Shown here: piece by piece, positions 31,750 to 42,893 of the stretch | Position numbering within the stretch: the first letter of the stretch is position 1 | How the letters are laid out: each line of letters begins with the position of its first letter | Origin: Gnetum montanum | Taxonomy: Eukaryota; Streptophyta; Gnetopsida; Gnetales; Gnetaceae | DNA length: 52,663 nucleotides | Reading direction: 5' to 3' | NCBI GenBank assembly: GCA_015680685.1 | Contig: MNCI01010525.1 | Coordinates: forward strand, 1 to 52,663 | Notes under the pieces: generated by a model | Seen by the model: only the letters and a program-made list of their open reading frames with translations | Database searches by the model: none | Told to the model about the DNA's origin: nothing | Program-made: the position numbers and the translations under genes

Positions 31750-32783
31750 TGTTGATGCATAAATTTTGGTTGCATCAACACTGGGAAAGAAAATTCGTTT
31801 TAGGAGACTATTGCCTAGGGAACCTCCTGTATGGGTATGGAAACTCGGGAATAGTCTCAGCTGGAGAGCGCCACGTGACCTTTTACAAATAATAAACTAG
31901 AAAGAAATCTGGAATTTAAATTAAATAATTATCTTCAATACAATAAGTAATTAAAAGAAAATTTTTCCTAGTCCCGCTGACGCTGTTGGTTCGTGACTGC
32001 TGATGGTATCCACTACTACGTAGGAAGACCACGATCACCACGAGAGAGGGAGAGAGAGAGAAAGAGAAAGAGAGACTGTCCATCATAGTTCGCACAGGGT
32101 AGCAACTGCAGTTCTTAAAGCATACCATTGTCTACCACCTTTTGTGCACTGTCGTAGAAAGGAAGATTGTCCACCCATGTTTGCATCACTAAGACAAGTT
32201 CCTATCATCATCGAGAAGACCCACAAGGATCCAATTTTGAGCTGTAGGCTCCTGCGTTGGACCCTCCTTGAAGATCAACTAGAAGCCTATAAAGAAAAGA
32301 AAAGAAAAGAGGAAACTACTACTTAGTGGAGAGGAAGCTGCCCCTCTAGATTGATAGCCAGAGCCTATTTTGGGACTCCCTTTGATTGATTGTAAGAGCC
32401 CCCCCTCTAGACTCAATTTTATAGCCGCTGCGACCATCCATAATGATGTCTATAGTTCATGTAATAGCTATAGAAACTGCCATCACTTCTTGTGTAATAA
32501 TGCCCACATTCTCCAATTAAGTGCCCACTTATGTCGGTAATCATTGTAACTTCTGAAACATTTGCTACTAATGTCTATAAACGCCGCCATTAATGACCAT
32601 AATTACTGTAACTTCTAAAATGTTTGCCACTAATAACTGTAACTGCTGTAACTTCTAAAATGTTTGCCACTAATGACCGTAATCGCTGCCATTAATGACC
32701 ACCACGCAGTAGTTCAAATGCCCACTACTCGCATGATTTTTACTGTGGTTATTAAGGGAGAGAAATTTAAACATTGATAATCT
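31750..32783 (-). repeat. Element B 5' LTR
   Basis: The LTR starts TGTTGATGCATAAATTTTGG on the plus strand and ends near TTGATAATC. It carries the same GA-rich microsatellite as its partner (32042-32078). On by-eye comparison the two LTRs differ at many scattered positions, so the insertion is not recent. Confidence 0.85.
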
Positions 32784-34340
32784 AAGGGCAAGAAATAGTG
32801 GTCGAGGTGGTGGCTAATAGAGTGGGTGAAGCACTCAATGCTCTTGCGGCCTTTGTGGTAGATGTTGCTACACTCAAGGATGTGCAGATGTCTGGAGGAG
32901 CAACAAGTTGAAGTTTTAGCGCAACCCAGCACAAAGAATTGCTAGATCAACTGGTTTAGGTTGGGCAACCAATTCCAGAGGTATGTAACCTTCCAAACAA
33001 CATCATTGCAATCTAGTTGGTTCTCTTAGAGGCTAAGGGACAATGCATCATCACCAATGCCCAACATGAAGTAACCACATTTGAAAATTGGTGTTTGATT
33101 GCTAAAGTTACAGAATTGAGAGCCTGCTTCACTGATCCCACCATACTCAACTAGGTTGTGACCAAAGATGAATCTTTTCAGTAGCTTCAAACCAAACTTC
33201 ATGTGGTTGAGTGCATAAAGGATTTAGTGATCTTCAACTAGTCCTTAGTAAATGCCACTTTCTACAACATCTAGAAGAATTTGTCAAAGATTCACCAAGA
33301 GAATGTGGTTTTGACCTAGAAAATATTTTACCTATGAAATGTTGAGGACTAAAAAGATCAAATGATGGAGTTTTTCTGACAACAACAGGAGTAGCTTGCC
33401 AATGTGAATACAAAATTAAAGAGGTTTGGTATGGAAAATTGCAATCTCTTGATGAAGGATGTGCATGCCTTGCATTAAAAATTTGCAATTGAGATCACCA
33501 CCTAGAAAAATAAGGCCCTAAAATTTGAAAGGGTTAAAAACCACTACAAGGACAAGGTTGGCCTTCTCAAAGAAGTGAATGAAAAACAAATTCAATTGAT
33601 GAAAGAAAAATTCAACAAGGATCTCTAGTAGCTTCACCAAGGACGTGACATATCCTAGCCCATCTTTGATGGATTGAACATGTACAACAAGCCAGAAATC
33701 CACCTTAAGGAGTTGCAAATCGAGGAGATGATGGAGTACATCAAGCTTGCCAACCTCCATTATGCAAACCTAGCAATGTTGATCATTGGAAGGCCAAGGT
33801 TAGAACTAGAGAAGTAGGTAGCTAGCTCATACCTCTTATACAAGGCAGAGTTTAAGCATCATAATGAGACAAAGCAAAAGCTAGAAATGATCAATGTTAA
33901 ACTCAATGTTCTCAAAGAGCGATTCATAGACCAAAGATCCATAGCTGAGAACTTGGCCCATAGAATGAATGACTACTAGGAGTTGCAAAATGCTATCAGG
34001 GTGTTCAACATTGAACATAAATAATTTGCTACCTGGTTTGTCAATGTGAAGGAGTTGTTTCTTGCAATGCCTTATTTATGAGATGTTCCTATACTGGTCC
34101 ACATTGGTGATGTTGCGTGGGCCATGTATGATCCCTAGAGTAAAGAGGAGAAGATAAAAGCATTGGTGGATGCTTTTCATCTTCCACTAGTAGTTGCAAC
34201 TACAGTAGAATGGCCACAATCGCCATAGCCTCAACCATAATCGCAACATATGCCAAAAGGTAGGAGAAGGTTGTTCAGCATCTCAAGATCCTCCACCTTT
34301 TGGGACCATTTGATTTTCTTCGCATCTTCAGCTGCCAGAG
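32784..34340 (+). pseudogene. Element C extra ORF, second part (coiled-coil-like)
   Basis: Beyond element B the plus strand resumes with VEVVANRVGEALNALAAFVV and DVATLKDVQMSGGATS, then a long, highly charged stretch. Examples are KFERVKNHYKDKVGLLKEVN, IEEMMEYIKLANLHYANLAM, KAEFKHHNETKQKLEMINVK and VKELFLAMPYL. The spacing of Leu, Lys and Glu suggests extended helices or coiled coil. TAG stops recur, often where Gln would fit. The coding look fades near 34340, about 220 bp before the 3' LTR. With the first part the ancestral frame would be over 900 codons. Function unknown. Confidence 0.6.
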
Positions 34341-34563
34341 GGGTTCAACTATCAAATTTATTGATGGTGTTTAATTTTTTTTATCATGAACATCAATTTT
34401 TGTAAAAGCTATAAATTCATACACTTGGGCACTTAGCATTAGTCTAAGTCAGTGTGTGTGTTAATTAGCTAGTCAATAATCCCATACCTTCTCAAAATTT
34501 TGTAAGAAGCTTGTTTCTTCTTTTGTTCACTTGATAATGAATTTTCATTTAGTCATGGAGGTA

Positions 34564-35417
34564 TGATGAGTTGACTGTGTTGACACAATCCTATTGATGC
34601 ATACCCATCAACGTTGCTACGTTGATGCAATCTTGTTGATGTGTACCCATTGATGATCATGCATTGACAAACTATCTAGTCTGGCCTATATAACTACATA
34701 CACCTGCCGAATTTATGACATTCGTTGTTAAGTAGCATAGTGGAGCTCTTGTAGTTTGTTGATTTGAGAGTTAGAAAATTTTCTAAGTGCCCATAGTAGG
34801 AGTTGAGAAGTGTATGGATCTTTATTCAAGCATTAATATACCTAGACACCTTGGTGTGAATGGTAATAAAGACAAGCTTTCTTCATAACCCTTGTAACAC
34901 TTGGGCTTAGCCTAATATTTACCTTAATGCATTTATTATTCATGTAATTTACTTTGATGCATTGAATTAATTAATCTAACATGAACAATTAATGCACATA
35001 AGTACAACCATCTCGAGCATATGTTAATGCTTGGTAATTTTAGTAGCGCTTATGCTTAGTAACCTAGTAGTGTTGTGATGTATTCAGGATGTGTATAACA
35101 GATGGTAATGGAAGCTTATGTTAGGATTAGTCTAAGGCATTAATTAGTTACTAGATTAATTAGCATTTAATTACTTTATTTTCACACAGGAAAAATAGAT
35201 AAAAATATAAAAGTTATACAAATCATGTGCCTTAGTTATACTTAACCATGGCATTGAACCTCACAAGTGAAACTAGGAAGACAACAATTGTGTCCTTAGA
35301 TTTACTATCTTAGATAATGTGTACTTAGAGAGCTAAAGTCTATGAAATTCAACCTAATAGCTTAGTAAACATTGGTGATTCGTATGGTTGGGCATAGGGA
35401 CTGCTTGTTGCTCATCA
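34564..35417 (+). repeat. Element C 3' LTR
   Basis: 854 bp, starting TGATGAGTTGACTG and ending GCTCATCA, followed by the TSD TATAT. A TATA-like GCCTATATAAC lies at 34683-34693. The first 130 bp differ from the 5' LTR by expansion of a TTGATG-rich block, which accounts for most of the length difference. The sequence between the extra ORF and this LTR (34341-34563) is non-coding. Confidence 0.92.
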
Positions 35418-35422
35418 TATAT

Positions 35423-36739
35423 AATTAGGAATAATAGATCAAGCATCTTATTTATATTAATATTACTAGAGGAAAGCATTACAAATTTTCATTTGCTAGT
35501 TAGTAAATATGTAGTATGAAAATGAATAGAAATTTTTACATAGATAGAAAAAGTAGAAATTTTAGCATTAATAGAAAAAGTTGCGGGAAATTTATAATCT
35601 CCCATGAAAGAATGATAATTCTAGAGAAATCATATTTGCTAGTTTAAAGTCTTTATATCTATAAAACTTCAAACACTTGACTTATACAAGTAAGGCATCT
35701 ACATCCACAAAACTTTAAACATTTAACTTTTAAAGTTACTTGTAAAAATGGTGGCTTAATTATCTCATTTATTGACTCTTTACTCTTGCAAGTTAAGTTG
35801 ATGTAGATTTGTTATGAGTTTTTCTAGATTTACCTAGATCCACTATGGGTTTATCTTTGCTAGGCTTGGTACCTAGGACATCTCGTAGTCGTCAAGGCAC
35901 TCATTTTTATAAGAGAGATTGTGGGTTCAATATGTACCTCCACTTAGGTGTGGCAACAATGGAGTAGCCTTCTAGTAGGACATTGTTATAATAGGTCACA
36001 TCTACCCTGTTGTGTGGATAAGGGTAAAGAAAAATACAATACAAGAAAGCACAAATTGTAGCATGCCAAAACAAACAACAAAAAGAAAAGGAAGAAAAGA
36101 GAATATTGCCCATACACCTATCATGAGGATAATGCTACACCACAAAAATGGAACATGGCTAAATCTTGTACATTATATGACCAAAAAGAATGACATATAT
36201 AGGTGATAAATATGCAAAATAGTAATAGCCTCCTTATCCTACTCAAGAATATGCTCAGTTACACCCTCACATGAAGTAATGAGATATTTAGTCACTCAAA
36301 AACCTCATTGATTATGTTGAGTATAGTAAAGTAGAATAGGATAGATAGAGTAGGAATGAATGATGAATTTAGGGAGATACATATAGTTGAATATGAGATA
36401 TAGAAAGGGATGAATAATAAAAAAATAGTACAAATAAAGCATGGTTAGAGAAAACCTATTATCCTAACATAGTATGTATTCCATCATAGTACAAAAGAGC
36501 TAATGAAAAATAAATTGCTATTTTGAGAATACAAATTTGCTCTTAAACAACCATTAGGTTTGATGTTATGATAAAATAGTTGGCTACATGTAGTAGCTCT
36601 TCAAGCATGTTTAGTTAATAGAATCTCGAAGTTGATGTCATTCTAGATTAAATAAAATGTAGGTGTCATTCTATAAGGATGGAACAATAAAGAAAGAACT
36701 TTGCCAATTAGAAGAAAACATTATGTCTTTAGAGTTCAG
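35423..36739. other. AT-rich spacer without a recognisable gene
   Basis: No coding region was identified. It contains the SINE-like unit at 35876-36030. Sequence from about 36240 onward may be the decayed 3' end of gypsy element E. Confidence 0.45.
35876..36030 (+). repeat. tRNA-derived SINE (candidate)
   Basis: CTCGTAGTCGTCAAGGCACT near 35881 resembles a SINE A box with flanks, and GATTGTGGGTTCAATATG near 35920 fits a B box (GGTTCAA) at the expected distance. A unique body follows (GGCAACAATGGAGTAGCC). Ends and target duplication are not resolved. Confidence 0.4.
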
Positions 36740-37520
36740 AAAATGACACAGAACTAGATTGTCTTCATGAATCACTTAAATTCTAACATCTCTAGAATGA
36801 TGACGTTGAATGTCCTCTTGATACTCATGCAAGTGCTCTCATGCTTTTATTTTTCTCATCTAAGAACCAATAATGTAAAGCAACATAAAGAGATAGAACA
36901 GAAAGCTCAACTAGTAATGTTGCCTCAGAGGCATAGTCTAGACATATGGGGTGTAACCAAAGGATGTATGAAACATGGTATGATGAACCCAAAGAACATG
37001 GAATACTTAAATGTGCCAATTGCATTGGGCTTTTTCAACCATGGTATGAAGAAGACAAATGAGAGTTTTGTTAGTAGATTAAACTTGATCACTTGTTTGA
37101 GGATAGTAAGGTGATGAAAATAAATAAGTAATATGATACATAGAACAAAAATTAGCTACCATTATTAGTCACAATTTGAAGACGTATACCAAAACAAGTA
37201 ATGATATGATCAAGAATGAAGCAACAAATGAAGTGAGACTTAGTGGAGTGTAATGAAACAACTACTACCCACTTAGTGAAGTGTTACATAGTAATTAAAA
37301 TAAATTAATGTCTAGTAAATGAAGGAGGATTGATAACACAAGTGAGATTTAGGCCCCATTTTTAAAAAGGCCATGTAATCTAAGATATGTGAAGTTCTTG
37401 AGAGGAAACATAAATAAGTCGTGCATCTCTTTGGCAAGTATTGCATGTCTTGGCTAGATTATAAGCATCCTTAGCTAAGGTTGGTCATCAATAGCCTAGA
37501 GAAATGACACATGAAGCTAG
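36740..37520 (-). pseudogene. Element E integrase fragment
   Basis: Near 37480 the minus strand reads LAKDAYNLAKTCNTCQRDAR, the zinc-binding end of a gypsy integrase. In shifted frames it continues with KWVVVV, LQIVTNNGS (catalytic Asp site near 37165), SPYYPQTSDQV and STNKTL. The distal part has SFGYTPY, EATLLVELSVLSLYVALHYW and further decay to about 36740. Many stops. Confidence 0.7.
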
Positions 37521-37849
37521 AGTGCATGACTCTAAATGTTCACGATAAAATCCTTAATGAACTTGGTCTAGCACTTCCTAGATTTTGCAAGATTAAGGCA
37601 ACATAGAAGAACACTTTTAGTAGATACATGACATCATACATTGAGATTCACTATAAAAAAATGTTAGCTATGTTTATGTAAAGCATCCCTTTGAATATGT
37701 GTCAAATGATTAGAATTTTTACTTGTGGTGAGATAGTAAAAGAGATCATTGTATTGATGATTCTCATCCTCTGTATTGATAGCACTAACTAGGATACTAG
37801 GAGGTCATGTAATAGATGTTAAACAAGTGGATTGCATAAGTTGGTCACA

Positions 37850-38055
37850 CATGGTGGATGGATCATCACGAATCACAAATATTATCAAAGTGTCAACTAG
37901 TGTGTTATAGAAATGTGACATGTGAATCAAAGTACAAGTTAAGAATGAACAAAAAAGTTCCTTGGTCATTTATAGATAAGGAATAAGATGAGGCAATTTG
38001 CTATCATATTCATCATTAACTTGGTTTATAATGAGATAAGAGTCATCATAAATAG
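37850..38055 (-). pseudogene. Element E RNase H, end fragment
   Basis: Adjoining element D, the minus strand reads YDDSYLIINQVNDEYDSKLP and then HLIPYL. This corresponds to the GDSxLVINQ...EY segment near the end of gypsy RNase H, including a catalytic Asp. Between here and integrase (37520-37850) the sequence is decayed linker. Confidence 0.75.
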
Positions 38056-39161
38056 TGGAGTAGGTTTATTCCAAAATTAAATCACCTTCAATGCACTAAA
38101 TCTAGATATTATGCAAAGACAAAACTTTTACTAGAAAACAAGAAAACTAGTTGTCTTTAATTAATTTATTAGAAAATTACAATAAGTTTCATAAAACCCA
38201 CAACATCCAAAACCTATCATACGCAACTGATATTGTAGAGCACGAGGCCCTATAAGAACACAATGGTTGTTCTCAATGTAAGACACAACCAATAGAAATC
38301 TCTCCCACAACCTAGGACTGAGATCTCTACTCACAAGTGAGATACAAGAGGATATAACACATAGACCAACATATCACAAGCTGACCTTGGAGTTGCATTC
38401 ACTAATTGCACTCACCCAATGTGTTCACCCACTATTTCTTACTCAACCCTATGATCTTAAGAGCATTTTCTCTAACTCATTATCTAATCAATAATGATGA
38501 ATACATCAATATTTTTGTCAAACCAAAAGATAAGAATCCTAGAAACCTTTCCTCAATTCATCCTAAGGTTTTATAGTTGTTTTCCAAGTCTTCTTACCTT
38601 CTCCATGATTATTTCCATCTTTCTCCATTGCATTCCAGCTGTTTCTTGAATTGGGATGAATGTATTTGGAAGTTTTTTCATCTATTTGGGTCATCTCTAA
38701 TCTCGCTAGGATGTCTCTGGCAAAAACCTAGCTCTCGACTGAGACATTTGCTATTTTTTTGGGACATCCCATATGGTTCCAAGATGTTCTAGGTTTTAGT
38801 GGTATGTCTTGCTTGAGATGTCACTTACACAATTGGAATGTCTTAATTGTGACATCCCAATTTTTGGTGGGATGCCTCACTTGCCAGGGATAAATTCAAA
38901 AATTCTTATTTTAATGTTTCGAACCTCTAGATACCTCCAAAAAAGTTCCCATAGGTCCTAGAACCCCCTAAACTCATCAAAATGAGTCCAAAACACCCCA
39001 AAACATGCCAAAACAACTAGGAATCATCATCAACAAAATCAACACAAGAAGACACACATTAATAGGACATACTCATCCATGTCTTCTTCAAACTTGAAAC
39101 CTACAAAAAAAAAACTTATAAAATAAAGCATAAGGAAATTTGGAGAGGTGTTCCTACACCA
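38056..39161 (-). repeat. Element D 3' LTR
   Basis: Starts TGGAGTAGGTTTATTCC and ends TTCCTACACCA, matching 42894-44024. Contains the phased GACATC/GATGTC array at about 38690-38876. Confidence 0.9.
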
Positions 39162-39163
39162 GC

Positions 39164-39838
39164 TCATGCACCCTTTAAAAATTGAACCCATGTAAACAAG
39201 AAAGTAGGAGTAGACGTGATCCCCCACTTAACAAGTTTGGTCTCATGTATCCATATAACATCATTAATAGAATGATACTTCCAATGGATCAAATATTCAT
39301 GCCTCTTGAATCCTTGAGTGCTAGAAGCTTTCCTCCACTTGAGTATGATTACCTTTCTCTCCATTGAGAGCTTGGACTAATCAATAGTCCCATTCAACTT
39401 ATTAATGCCACATTGTATGGTCTTCTCATTAGCTAGTCCATGATAGTGCATAAGATCTGAAATACTAAATACAAAAGACCTATCGACATCATTTGGTAAA
39501 TCAATCTCAAAAGCATTATCATTAACTTTAGCCTTGATTTTGAAAGACCCATCTTCTTATCTTTCAATTTGAAGAAGTTAATACCTATCAATCATTTCTT
39601 CTTCAAGTGCACCCAAACCAAGTCACCAATAGCAAAATTAGGCTTCTAATTGCCCTCATTCCTCTTGAGGACTCTTTCTTTAACCTTCTTCTTAAGATTT
39701 AATTTTAGTTATTTATGGAGATTCCTCATCTCTTACACAAAATTAGCACTAAGTTGAGCTTCACCATCAAAGCTCTTCAAAGTGTCCACCATCTTTGAAC
39801 AAAACCTAGAGGTCACCTCAAATGGGCTTTTGCCAGTA
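39164..39838 (-). pseudogene. Element D integrase tail with chromodomain
   Basis: Reading leftward, NTGKSPFEV near 39830 is the very end of the integrase core. KPNFAIGDLVWVHLKKK near 39630, FKIKAKVNDNAFEIDLPNDV near 39530 and VFSISDLMHYH near 39450 are the usual C-terminal tail. After a TAG near 39380 comes a chromodomain-like HEYLIHWKYHSINDVIWIHE near 39300, matching the pattern of chromoviral chromodomains (YLxxWK, then W and E). Such chromodomains steer integration toward particular chromatin. A 35-bp duplication (AAGCATTCTTTTGCCAATAG type) sits at the upstream edge. Confidence 0.78.
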
Positions 39839-40802
39839 TTAACATGAAAAGCATTCTTTTGCCAATAGTAACATGAAAAGCATTCTTAGATGAAAATTCA
39901 ACATCCTTCTTCTTAGTGTTGGAAAGTCTCTTACTAATCCTTCCTCCATCCTCAAAATCACACTACATATTACATTCATGTTGTCCATCCATTTCATAGC
40001 TAAGATAGTCAATTTCATTACTATTAATCTCCATATTAACATCAATAATGATCTTTTCATAGTGACTAATACTATAGCCATAATCATCAAGAAAATTACC
40101 ATTATTAGTATTGCTCTTAGTAACAATGACATCCAAAGTTACATTGCTTCCATCATGTACAACATATTTCAAAACTTCATCACAATCATCACAATGATCA
40201 TGATGCTCATCATCATAATGGAACAAACCACTACCAAGTTGAAGTGAAAAACTAGAATCCAAGACACTAGGTTCCACATAAGAGACATTACTATCATCTT
40301 CAAGGTAAAGCTTAGACTCACTTACCTCTTCATGGCTTCTCTTATCCATCTCTGGTTTAACTTGATCTTTAACAGGTGGTTGTTTGCTCTCATCAAAGCT
40401 TAAAGCTTCAAGATTAAACATAGAAGTCTCCAACTCCAATGGTTTTCCTTATTTCAATGAATTATCAATAGTTTCTACAATCCACTTTGGAGGTAGCAAC
40501 TCAAAAGGTAAATCCTTTCCCATGGCTTGAACATTAGATTCATCACCCAAGCAATCATTCTTCCACATACCTTGGCTAGAAGAATCACCTCTTTCCCATG
40601 AGATAACCTCAACTTGACAAAGAATCTTCTTTCCATTGCCACAAGATATAGAATAATTGCATAAAGAACAAGTATCATACTCTCTAGTGATGCTCTTAAT
40701 CCTTCTTAAGGAAGTTCCTTGATCTTTCACCTCCCATAACTTATGAGGTAAGAACTCTTCTTGATTAGTAGCATACACCATCTTGGATTGTGAAGATCTC
40801 AT
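39839..40802 (-). pseudogene. Element D acidic ORF of unknown function replacing the RT-IN core
   Basis: Two open frames in the same phase (40802-40449 and 40439-39963), separated by one TAA-type stop, give about 280-320 residues. The first part begins MRSSQSKMVYATNQEEFLPH and has a Cys pattern CSLCNYSISCGNGKKILCQV. The second is strongly acidic (KLYLEDDSNVSYVEPSVLDS) and has a His/Asp/Cys cluster HYDDEHHDHCDDCDE that could bind metal. No RT or RNase H motif appears. It is much better preserved than most coding sequence nearby. It lies between protease and integrase tail, exactly where the RT core should be. I do not recognise the protein. Confidence 0.6.
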
Positions 40803-41640
40803 GGTATTTTTGATGAAGTTCTTGTTTCCCTTTTCTGAAACCTTTAAGTATTGAGAACTCCCTTGATTAATCAGAGACTCTCAAGAACTCCTTTTCTCAT
40901 TGATTTCTACTTCACTAGATGTTTCATCTTCCTTCTTGAAAAGCTTTGGAAACTTTTCCTTCATGCCTAGCACACTTGTAGGAAGTTCAAGCTACACATC
41001 ATCATGGTTTGTAGCAATTGTTGTCATAACAACAAAACAAAATTTAGTTTCATCATGTTCCTTAATATATTTCCTCTCTCCTAAAAGGATTAAGGAAGCA
41101 TTAAGTAAGCTTTTCTACCTCACTTGTTCAGTTGTCATAGGAATCAAATCATGGATTCCATCAAGTCTAGTAACACTATGTATAGTTCTTGCTCAATCAA
41201 ACTAAGCACCATCGTAAAAATTCCAATGTATACTAAGAATTACACCAGCACAATCTATTGAAAGTGCATCATCCTTCATAACATCATGAAAACTTCGAAT
41301 TTTAAATTTCAAGGTACATTGTTCCTTCATCTCTTGAAAAATCTTTAGAAAACCAATGCACCTTATAGGGTCTTAGATGAGGATTAGTTACCAAACCCAA
41401 CCTAGCAACTACCCTAGATGAAATAACACTTTTTTGGGGTTCCCCATGAATCAAAATATGAATCCATTCCTCAGTAAGTAAACAACTAGTCCTAATCCAA
41501 AAAAACAATTTTCTATTAGGATGATCTACTCTATTGATATTCCCCATGAATGTATAAGAATTTAATTTAGAAACATCCTTAATTTTTGGTGCATTAGGAT
41601 TGCCTCTTTGAAGAGCTTGGCTTGATGTCTCCTCCACCTT
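40803..41640 (-). pseudogene. Element D protease-like region
   Basis: The clearest part reads CLLTEEWIHILIHGEPQKSV, then ISSRVVARLGLVTNPHLRPY and KVHWF, which fits the plant gypsy protease pattern 'IxxGSxxNFVS...LGLxxxxHPxPYKLxW'. The active-site Asp position appears as His-Gly, so the catalytic residue is lost or shifted. Sequence down to 40803 continues with stops (LPTSVLGMKEKFPKLFKKED near 40930). Confidence 0.6.
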
Positions 41641-42825
41641 CATGGTTCGCACATTTTTTCCCTTTGGCTACCTTGTGAAGTGGACATTCCCATTGCTTAT
41701 GTCCTCATTCTCCACATTTGAAGCATTGAGTTTTTGATGAGCTACTGCCTTGACCTTTGCCTCCCATGCCTTGGTCCTTCTTGGCTTTATAATTTTCATC
41801 ACCTCTTTCACTCTTCTTGTCTTAGCTACCCTCCTTGTATCTAGATTTAGACTTGGATCCCTTATTAGATCTAGATCCCTTCTTCTTCCCCTTGGAAGTT
41901 TGTTTGTGCCTATTTCCAAATCCATCTAATGGCTTGTCAACCTTGAGTGTCAAATCATAAACCTTATCAAATGTTTATGGCTCATAAAAGGAAAAATCCT
42001 ATTGGTATGTCATTTTTAGATCTCTTAAAAAGATTGAAGCTTGCTCATACTCCTTCTAATTTGCCTTAGCTTAATGGAATAGATCACGAAGTTCAATGTA
42101 GAATTCTTTGAAATCCTTATCACATTGCCTTAGGAATTTCAACTTCATAATGGTTTCTTGTCTCTAACAAGATTGTTCAAATTTCCTGTTCAACCTATAT
42201 TTCATCAGATCCCAATCTATGATAGGTTGAGCATTTCATCTTTCATAACCTTGGGACTTCTTTTCCCATGAAGTATAAGCCATACCTTCTAATATGAATT
42301 CAACAATATGCAACCTCAAGTTATTTGGTTCCTCTTCCAACTGGAAATGCTTCTCAAGTGTCTTCATCCAACTTGCAAAAGCAATGGTGCCATCTACACC
42401 ATTGAAAGTCTTCAAATCTTCGACAAAAGTCTTGCAACATTTCTGAATGCTCTCACAAGCCTTGCCTCATCTTCCTTGTCAAGTTTACTTGAAGAAGAAG
42501 TAGTATTGAACACTACTGGAGTTCTTGAAGTTCTCACATGAGGAATAGGATTCCTTCCCATTAAAATCCTTGGTTGATGGTTTTCTACACTCCCATAGCT
42601 GAATTGTTCTTCCTCTTTCTCCACTCTATCTCCACCTAGTTGTAAAACTTTTTCATCTAAACGTACATGCTCTTCATCTCCGTGTGTTGAAATATGGCTA
42701 GGACTAGCATTTTGGTCTACCTACGCATTAATTTTGTCCAATTGAGCAACCATCATCTAAAAGGTAGACTTCATGCTCTCCATGTCCGGATTTAGAGCTT
42801 GCACCTATTTCTTCTTGGATGCCAT
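41641..42825 (-). pseudogene. Element D gag with CCHC knuckle
   Basis: The ATG at 42825 starts MASKKK. A Ser/Lys/Glu-rich section follows (NTTSSSSKLDKEDEARLVRA) and then a gag capsid domain: WMKTLEKHFQLEEEPNNLRL, EGMAYTSWEKKSQGYE, IIDWDLMKYRLNRKFEQ, KLKFLRQCDKDFKEFYIELR. The tail is basic and ends in the knuckle CFKCGE*GHKQWECP (C-x2-C-x4-H-x4-C with a stop in place of one residue) near 41700. Several TAG/TAA stops interrupt it. Confidence 0.8.
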
Positions 42826-42870
42826 CTCAAATTAACAAAATCTTCAACCAATTTCCAAGCAACAATAAAA

Positions 42871-42886
42871 CTAAGCTCTAATACCA
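42871..42886 (-). promoter_or_regulatory. Element D primer-binding site (tRNA-iMet type)
   Basis: The minus strand reads TGGTATTAGAGCTTAG, seven bases inside the 5' LTR. It is the common initiator-Met primer site TGGTATCAGAGC with one C-to-T change. Confidence 0.85.
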
Positions 42887-42893
42887 ATAACAT

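Larger units (their letters stand above)
26287..32783 (-). mobile_element. Non-autonomous Ty3/gypsy element B, nested in C
   Basis: Two LTRs of about 1 kb flank an internal region with gag, protease and only the C-terminal tail of integrase, all on the minus strand. No RT, RNase H or integrase catalytic core is present. The protease region ends near 29030 and a spacer leading into the integrase tail begins at once. The element interrupts the extra ORF of C and is therefore younger than C. Terminal bases are TG on the left of the right-hand LTR; the target duplication is not clear (ATTAA at left and a weak TCTAA at right are candidates). Confidence 0.85.
16434..35417 (+). mobile_element. Ty3/gypsy LTR retrotransposon C (19 kb with nested element B)
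   Basis: The element is flanked by perfect TATAT duplications (16429-16433 and 35418-35422). It has both LTRs, a primer site, gag, protease, RT, RNase H and integrase in gypsy order. Some 5 kb lie between integrase and the 3' LTR, including a long extra reading frame. Element B (26287-32783) is inserted in that frame; without it C would be about 12.5 kb. The tRNA-Asp-type primer site, large size and downstream ORF fit the Athila/Tat branch; lineage is inferred, not tested. Stops and frameshifts pervade all coding parts. Confidence 0.92.

Noticed and set aside
39978-40247. Ile/Thr-rich plus-strand frame
   Set aside because: It is antisense to the acidic ORF of element D and has no independent support.
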